Under the pieces are notes generated by a model. That model made no database searches, was not told the origin of the DNA, and saw only the letters and a program-made list of their open reading frames with translations. 18,778 bases of DNA from Actinomycetota bacterium (GTDB lineage: Bacteria; Actinomycetota; Acidimicrobiia; Acidimicrobiales; Acidimicrobiaceae): assembly GCA_004366215.1 (NCBI GenBank), contig SIRY01000235.1, positions 1-18,778 of the forward strand, given 5' to 3'. A program made the translations under genes and the position numbers. How positions within the stretch are numbered: the stretch's first letter is position 1; the number at the start of each line of letters is the position of its first letter. Shown in pieces: positions 13,486 through 18,778 of this stretch.

Positions 13486-15459
13486 AGTGAACCCTTGCCA
13501 GAGCTACCCGGCATGGTGCGCTCCGCTGAGCTCGTGCCGCCGACCCTCCCGCGGTCGGGACGGCTGCCGGTGCGCGACCTCGCCGAGTTTCGGGCGCGCT
13601 GGGAGCGCTCGGTCGCAGACGTCGGCGCCTACTGGCGCGAGGTGGCCGCCGAGCTCGAGTGGATCGACGGTTTTGAGGACGCGCCGAACCTCGAGGGATC
13701 GCTCGCGGACGGCTTCACCTTCTTCCGCGGCGCGACGATGAACGTCAGCGTCAACTGCATCGACCGACACGTCCGGCGTGAGCCGAATCGCGTCGCGCTG
13801 CACTGGATCGGCGAAGACGCTACGACGCGGCAGTGGACCTACGCTGAGCTGCTCGACGAGACGGCTCGACTCGCCGCGGCGCTCGCGGAGCTCGGAGTCG
13901 GTCGCGGCGACGTCGTGGCGATCTACCTGCCCAACCTGCTCGAGACCTTCGCGGCGGTGCACGCCTGCTTCCGCATCGGCGCCATCTACAACATCATCTT
14001 CTCCGGGTTCTCGGCTCAGGCGCTCTACGACCGGATCGTCGACACTGGGGCCAAGGTCGTCATCACGGCGGACGCGACGGTGCGCCGAGGCCGCGACGTT
14101 CCGCTCAAGGCGACGCTCGATACCGTGCTCGATCGACTGCCGTCGGTGCGCCACGTGATCGTCGTGCGCCGTCGGGGCTCGGCGGTGACGATGAGGCCGG
14201 GGCGCGACGTGTGGTGGGATGAGCTGCTCGCGGCGACGACGAGCCGTGCTGAGCCGGCTGCGATGGAGGCAAACGAGCCGGGCTTCATCATCTACACGTC
14301 GGGCACCACCGCTAAGCCTAAGGGCCTCGTCCACGCAGGCGCTGGCTTTCTCATCGGCACCTACCACAACGTCCGGTGGTCGCTTGACCTCGGTCCCGAA
14401 GACGTCTACTGGTGTACCGCCGACGCCGGGTGGCTGACCTTCCCGATCTTCGAGCTCGTCGGTGGCCTTGCGCACGGCGCCACGATGGTGGTCTACGAGG
14501 GTGCGCTCGACTACCCCGCCCCCGATCGTGCCTACGAGATCATCGAGCGACTCGGAGTGACGAAGCTCTTCACGGCGCCGACGTTCCTGCGTATGCTCGC
14601 ACGAGCTGGGGCGTCGTGGGCTGAGCGGCACGACCTCAGCTCGCTGCGGCTCATCGCGCTCGTTGGCGAACCGCTCGACGCTACGACGTGGAGGTGGGTG
14701 CGGTCGCACGTCGGCGACGGCTCCGTCGAGATCAACAACACCTACGGTCAGTCGGAGACCGGCTCGGCGTGGGCCTCGAGCGCCGTCGGCGTGACACCCG
14801 CGAAGCCCGGGTCCTGTGGTATGGCGTTGCCGGGCCACCGCTTCGAGATCGTGGACGACGAGGGGAGCCCTCTCGGTCGCGATCGCGTTGGGTACCTCCT
14901 GCTCACCGCGCCGTTTCCGACCTTGGCGCGGACGATCTGGGGCGAGCCCGAGCGCTACCGGGCACAGTACTTCACGCGCTTTGGTCGGGATCGCTACGAC
15001 ACCGCGGACGCGGCGCTCCTCGACGCTGACGACCACATCTGGGTGGTCGGCAGGGTAGACGGCGTCATCAACGTCGCCGGCCACCGCCTCTCGACGATGG
15101 AGATGGAGAGCGCTCTCCTCCTCGAGCCAGGTGTCAGCGAGGCCGCGGTGGTCGGCGTACCAGACGCGACGAAGGGTCAGGTGCCCATCGCGTTCGTGAC
15201 CCTTGCCGCCACTGCCGGGCCGGTGAGCTCAGACGACCTCGCTCGAGCGCTCGAGCGTGAGATCGGTCCGATCGCTCGTCCGCGAGCCGTCTACATCGTC
15301 TCGACCATGCCGCGGACCCGCTCGGGCAAGATCGTTCGGCGCTTGCTCGCCGAGCTCGTCGTCGAGGGGCGCGCGAGCGGTGACGTGACGGGACTCGAGG
15401 ATCCCGAGGTCCTCGAGCGGCTACGGAGCGAGCTCCAGCGCCCATCGACCGAGGCGTGA
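13483..15459 (+). CDS. AMP-forming short-chain acyl-CoA synthetase (AcsA/PrpE-like)
   Basis: This 658-residue enzyme activates a carboxylic acid with ATP and CoA. It has the N-terminal acetyl-CoA-synthetase domain (about 36-63), the ATP motif YTSGTTAKPKG (271-281), WCTADAGW (310-317), the hinge-side motif VINVAGHRLSTMEMES (528-543) and the catalytic lysine K616 in RTRSGK. Acetyl-CoA synthetases have WWQTETG; here it is TYGQSETG (420-427), so the tryptophan that closes the acetate pocket is replaced by G422. The usual GWVTGHSY is GWLTFPIF. A substrate larger than acetate is likely (inference). GTG 13483 has a strong ribosome site. The gene ends 31 bases before the stop of the opposing gene. 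Confidence 0.9.
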   Translation: MSEPLPELPGMVRSAELVPPTLPRSGRLPVRDLAEFRARWERSVADVGAYWREVAAELEWIDGFEDAPNLEGSLADGFTFFRGATMNVSVNCIDRHVRREPNRVALHWIGEDATTRQWTYAELLDETARLAAALAELGVGRGDVVAIYLPNLLETFAAVHACFRIGAIYNIIFSGFSAQALYDRIVDTGAKVVITADATVRRGRDVPLKATLDTVLDRLPSVRHVIVVRRRGSAVTMRPGRDVWWDELLAATTSRAEPAAMEANEPGFIIYTSGTTAKPKGLVHAGAGFLIGTYHNVRWSLDLGPEDVYWCTADAGWLTFPIFELVGGLAHGATMVVYEGALDYPAPDRAYEIIERLGVTKLFTAPTFLRMLARAGASWAERHDLSSLRLIALVGEPLDATTWRWVRSHVGDGSVEINNTYGQSETGSAWASSAVGVTPAKPGSCGMALPGHRFEIVDDEGSPLGRDRVGYLLLTAPFPTLARTIWGEPERYRAQYFTRFGRDRYDTADAALLDADDHIWVVGRVDGVINVAGHRLSTMEMESALLLEPGVSEAAVVGVPDATKGQVPIAFVTLAATAGPVSSDDLARALEREIGPIARPRAVYIVSTMPRTRSGKIVRRLLAELVVEGRASGDVTGLEDPEVLERLRSELQRPSTEA

Positions 15460-15490
15460 GCGACCTCGTGGCGAGAGGGCGTGGGGCCGC

Positions 15491-16198
15491 TTAGGTGCTC
15501 GCCGTCGCGTCGACGGCGAGCGAGGCGCTCTCGAGTCGCTCGAGCCGTCCGTCGCTGACGAGCCACGCGGATCCAGCGCCCCACACGTGGAAGCTGCCCC
15601 CGGTGCCAACGAGGGCGGTGAGCTCGTCGATGCCGATGGTTCGGGTGGCTCCCGGCACGGGTGCGATGGCGTGGCCGGCGTGCCAGTGGCGCAGGCGATC
15701 GAAGTGAGGCAGGATCGCCGTGCCGGGCAGGATCCCAAGGCCCGGGGCCGCGGAGGCGGCGCGACGCCGAAGGGATCCGATCACGCCACCGAGCACCATC
15801 GCTCCGGCGGAGCATCCCGCGACGGGGACGCCCCGTGCGAGCGCTGCGACGATCGCGGCCCACAGTGGTGTGTCGCGCAGGCTCGCCGCGAGGTGCAGCG
15901 GGTCACCGCCGGAGAGGTAGATGAGGTCCGCCTCGGCGACGAGCTCGGCCCACGTCGGATCGAGCGCGTCTGCCCTCGAGCGGGCAAGAATCGGCACGGC
16001 CTCGACGCCGAGTCGGCGAGCCTGCTCACGCCCGAGCTCGACCCAGTAGCTGAAGCGCTCGTCCCCCTCTCGGCCCGCGGCGAGCGGGATCTGGACGTAG
16101 CGGCGTCCGGCTCCGATGAGCTGCGCTTCGAGTGGCGCCATCGCCTCGAGGTACTCCCCGGAGCCGACGAGCGCGAGCGTCGGCGGCTCAGCCGACAC
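15491..16198 (-). CDS. Peptidase S51-like protein (dipeptidase E/cyanophycinase family)
   Basis: This protein of about 235 residues has the class-I glutamine-amidotransferase-like fold of family S51. The N-terminal LALVGSGEYL, YLSGGDPLHL (94-103), the nucleophile elbow AGCSAGAM with S130, and PHFDRLR with a likely catalytic H165 are all visible. Family members cut Asp-dipeptides or cyanophycin dipeptides; the exact substrate is not readable, and no cyanophycin synthetase is near. GTG 16198 has GGAG 9 bases upstream. ATG 16207 is an alternative but has GGAG directly touching it. Either start overlaps the dnaE 3' end (11 or 20 bases), so the gene is probably coupled to dnaE. Longer upstream extensions of this frame lie antiparallel in dnaE coding sequence and are not real. 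Confidence 0.8.
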   Translation of the reverse strand: MSAEPPTLALVGSGEYLEAMAPLEAQLIGAGRRYVQIPLAAGREGDERFSYWVELGREQARRLGVEAVPILARSRADALDPTWAELVAEADLIYLSGGDPLHLAASLRDTPLWAAIVAALARGVPVAGCSAGAMVLGGVIGSLRRRAASAAPGLGILPGTAILPHFDRLRHWHAGHAIAPVPGATRTIGIDELTALVGTGGSFHVWGAGSAWLVSDGRLERLESASLAVDATAST

Positions 16199-18778
16199 GG
16201 ACGTCATCTCCGAAGACGCTGCGTAGGTGACCGATGAAGCTCGCGCTGGGCTCGAGCGTGGTGCGCGCGAGCTCGAAGCGAACGCCCTCGATGTCGAGGA
16301 CTGCTCGTCGGGACCCCTCGTGCGCGTCGAACACCGCGCGCAGCTGCTCGAGCATCGCAGGGACGGCGAGGCGGCGTGGCAGGTGGATGACGACGGAGGA
16401 TGCGACCTCGTTCGCGGCTGGAGAGCTCGCGAGGTCCTCGACGCGGGTGATCGAGGTAGCGACGAGTTTGCGCAGCTCATCGCGCAGGTCAAGTCGGCCG
16501 GTGACGACCACGATGGCGTCCTGGTCGAGCTTGCTGCCGTGGTCGGCCATGGTCTTTGGGAACACGACGACCTCGATGGCGGCGTGGTGGTCCTCGAGTC
16601 GCAGCGTCGCCATCTGGTCTCCGCGTCGCGTCGTGCGAACGGCGTACGCGGTGATCGCACCGACGACGGTGACCGGATCCGTCGGGGCAGCGTCTGCCTC
16701 GAGTAGCTCGCGAATCGGCGTCGCCTCGACACCGAGGTGGTCGAGGTTGACGGCGTCCATCGGGTGAGCCGAGACGTAGAGTCCGAGCATCTCACGCTCG
16801 AAGGCGAGGCGCTGCGAGGTGGACCACTCGACGTCGTCCACGTCGAGACGCAGCTCCGGATCGGTGGGGGAACCGCCGGCTGGCTCGTCGTCGAAGAGCG
16901 AGCCAAGCCCTCGCTCGCGCTGACGGCGCCGTTCCATCGCGCGCTCGAGGATCCGCTCGAGCGACTCGACGAGGCCGCGGCGGGGGTAGCCGAAGGAGTC
17001 GAAAGCCCCGGCCTTGATCAGCGACTCCATCGTGCGGCGGTTGAGCACGCTCGGGTCGACGCGCAAGAGGAAGTCGGCGACGCCCTGGAACGGCCCTCCT
17101 CGGTTGCGCTCCTCGATGATGAGGCGGACGAGCCCTTCACCCACGTTGCGGATCGCCGCGAGGCCGAAGCGGATCTGCTCGCCGTCCCTACTGCTCGTGA
17201 CGGTGAAGTCGACGTCAGAGGCGTTGACGTCGGGAACGAGCACCTCGATACGGTGAGCCGCGGCGTCGGCCAGGTAGAGCGCCATCTTGTCCTTGTCGTC
17301 TCGGACGCTCGTGAGCACGGCCGCGAGGAACTGGACAGGGTAGTTGGCCTTGAGGTAGGCGGTCTGGTAGCTCACGAGCCCGTAGCCGAACGCGTGGCTC
17401 TTGTTGAACGCGTAGTCGGCAAAGGGCTCGATGATGTCGAAGAGGGTCGTGCCGAGCTCGGCGTCGTAGCCGTTGGCGACGCAGCCAGCGATGAACTTCT
17501 CGCGCTCGGCCGCGATGAGCTCACGGATCTTCTTCCCGCAGGCCTTGCGCAGGTTGTCGGCCTCCTCGAGGGAGTAACCGGCGATGTGCTGGGCGACGCG
17601 CATCACAGACTCTTGGTAGATCATGAGGCCGTAGGTCTCAGCGAGCACAGGCTCGAGGTCCGGATGGACGTACGTGACGGGCTGGCGACCGTTCTTGCGG
17701 TCCGCGTAGTCGACGTGCATGTTCGCCGCCATCGGACCTGGCCGATACAACGCGACGAGCGCAGCGACGTCCTCGAAGCGAGTCGGTGCGAGCTGACGGA
17801 TGAGCTGGCGCATCGGTCCGCCTTCGAGCTGGAAGACCCCGATCGTGTCGCCCGCGCGCAGCAGCGCAAACGTCGGCTCGTCGTCGAGGGGGAGCCGATC
17901 GATGTCGAGCGTCGTGCCCCTCGTCGCCGCGATGAGCTCGAGCGCGCGTTCGATGACCGACAACGTCCGCAATCCGAGGAAGTCCATCTTGAGCAGACCG
18001 AGCTCTTCGACCCCGTGCATCTCGAACTGCGTGACGATCGGCGCCTCGCTCGGGTCCTGTCCAGGATCCGGCTTACGCTGGATGGGCAGGTAGGTCGTCA
18101 GCGGGTCGCGAGAGATCACGACGGCAGCGGCGTGGATGCCGTCTTGGCGTCGGAGCCCCTCGAGACCGCGCGCGACCTCGACGACGTGCTTGACGTCTGG
18201 GTCCGTCTCGACCATCTCTCGAAGCGCCGCAGCTTGGGCGTAGCCGTCCTCGTAGCCCGGGCGCAGCTCGAGGCAGGCCGCGAGCGGCGTGTCGCGCCCC
18301 ATGACGAGCGGCGGCATCGCCTTGGCGATGCGGTCGCCGAGCGCGTAGGGGTACCCAAGGACCCTCGCGGCGTCTCGCACCGCAGCTCTGGCCTTGATGG
18401 TCGAGAACGTGACGATCTGGGCGACGTGGTCGTAGCCGTAGCGCTCCGCGGCGTAGCGGATCATCTCGCCGCGGTAGCGCTCGTCGAAGTCCATGTCGAT
18501 GTCGGGCATCTGACGTCGGCCGGGGTTCAAGAACCGCTCGAAGAGCAGGTCGTAGGCGAGAGGATCGATCTGGGTGATGCCGAGGCAGTACGACACGACG
18601 CTGCCAGCGGCGCTGCCTCGCCCAGGCCCGACACGGATGCCTCGCTCACGAGCGTGGCGGATGAGATCCCACACGACGAGGAAGTAGCCAGGGAACCCCA
18701 TGGATGCGATGACGTCGAGTTCGTAGCGGATGCGCTCGCGTGCCTCAGGGGGCACTGGCGCACCGTAGCGCTCTGTCG
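16188..18778 (-). CDS. dnaE: DNA polymerase III alpha subunit, 5' part outside window
   Basis: This is the catalytic subunit of the replicative polymerase, here with about 863 C-terminal residues. The frame stays open to the window edge, so the N-terminal PHP domain lies outside. The palm starts with GPGRGSAAGSVVSYCLG. The catalytic aspartates are in MPDIDMDFDERYRGEMIRYA (about 18515-18456) and in LKMDFLGLRTL. KACGKKIRELI, FNKSHAFGYGLVSYQTAYLKANYPVQFLAA and a tandem helix-hairpin-helix region follow. The C-terminal OB fold contains VTVVGAITAYAVRTTRRGDQMATLRLED. The protein ends FGDDVRVG, normal for DnaE1. An internal GTG at 18755 is not the true start, since the residues upstream (TERYGAPV) fit the family. 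Confidence 0.97.
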   Translation of the reverse strand, partial: TERYGAPVPPEARERIRYELDVIASMGFPGYFLVVWDLIRHARERGIRVGPGRGSAAGSVVSYCLGITQIDPLAYDLLFERFLNPGRRQMPDIDMDFDERYRGEMIRYAAERYGYDHVAQIVTFSTIKARAAVRDAARVLGYPYALGDRIAKAMPPLVMGRDTPLAACLELRPGYEDGYAQAAALREMVETDPDVKHVVEVARGLEGLRRQDGIHAAAVVISRDPLTTYLPIQRKPDPGQDPSEAPIVTQFEMHGVEELGLLKMDFLGLRTLSVIERALELIAATRGTTLDIDRLPLDDEPTFALLRAGDTIGVFQLEGGPMRQLIRQLAPTRFEDVAALVALYRPGPMAANMHVDYADRKNGRQPVTYVHPDLEPVLAETYGLMIYQESVMRVAQHIAGYSLEEADNLRKACGKKIRELIAAEREKFIAGCVANGYDAELGTTLFDIIEPFADYAFNKSHAFGYGLVSYQTAYLKANYPVQFLAAVLTSVRDDKDKMALYLADAAAHRIEVLVPDVNASDVDFTVTSSRDGEQIRFGLAAIRNVGEGLVRLIIEERNRGGPFQGVADFLLRVDPSVLNRRTMESLIKAGAFDSFGYPRRGLVESLERILERAMERRRQRERGLGSLFDDEPAGGSPTDPELRLDVDDVEWSTSQRLAFEREMLGLYVSAHPMDAVNLDHLGVEATPIRELLEADAAPTDPVTVVGAITAYAVRTTRRGDQMATLRLEDHHAAIEVVVFPKTMADHGSKLDQDAIVVVTGRLDLRDELRKLVATSITRVEDLASSPAANEVASSVVIHLPRRLAVPAMLEQLRAVFDAHEGSRRAVLDIEGVRFELARTTLEPSASFIGHLRSVFGDDVRVG

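Noticed and set aside
15460..15490. Bidirectional terminator between the acyl-CoA synthetase and S51 genes
   Set aside because: Only a 4-bp stem (CTCG/CGAG, 15465-15475) is present, with no T-run on either strand.
1..18778. CRISPR arrays, insertion sequences, prophage or defence genes
   Set aside because: No spaced repeat series, transposase, integrase or nuclease-type gene was seen on either strand; nearly all DNA is accounted for by housekeeping and metabolic genes.

Overview
The window is high-GC bacterial DNA with many GTG starts, tight stop/start overlaps and the gene order argC-argJ-argB-argD-argF-argR-argG-argH. This order is typical of Actinomycetota. A member of a less-studied class such as Acidimicrobiia is possible, but that is only a guess from gene content (a queF locus beside an actinobacterial arg operon).

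Layout. Positions 1-108 hold no gene I can support, only an AT-rich perfect tandem 13-bp repeat. A small DUF805 membrane protein gene reads leftward (109-480). From 575 to 8939 runs a complete arginine biosynthesis cluster with its own repressor gene (argR) inside it. A candidate ARG box and a leaderless promoter lie directly before argC. Adjacent genes mostly overlap by 1-4 bases, except at argF/argR and at a 119-bp gap before argG. A 3-methyladenine DNA glycosylase gene (8920-9453) overlaps the end of argH. It converges with a leftward trio: queF (preQ0 reductase), a queuosine-precursor transporter that appears frameshifted, and an EamA-type transporter. The trio overlaps head to tail. Rightward from 11503 come an unrecognised protein, a compact amidase-family protein and an AMP-forming short-chain acyl-CoA synthetase. 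The window ends with a leftward pair: dnaE (replicative DNA polymerase alpha subunit, N-terminal part outside the window) followed by an S51-family peptidase-like gene.

How the genes work together. ArgJ (acetyl transfer and recycling), ArgB, ArgC and ArgD make acetylornithine and ornithine. ArgF, ArgG and ArgH convert ornithine to arginine. ArgR senses arginine and probably closes the operator upstream of argC. ArgB carries the N-terminal helix of arginine-inhibited kinases, so control is likely at both enzyme and gene level. queF and the transporter suggest use of imported or shared preQ0 for queuosine, but the transporter reading frame is broken in this sequence.

I found no convincing new multi-gene system. 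The most useful leads are the frameshifted transporter in the queF operon, the leaderless promoters with one shared geometry, the ARG box, the acyl-CoA synthetase whose acyl pocket lacks the usual tryptophan, and an amidase that has lost a segment but kept its catalytic triad.
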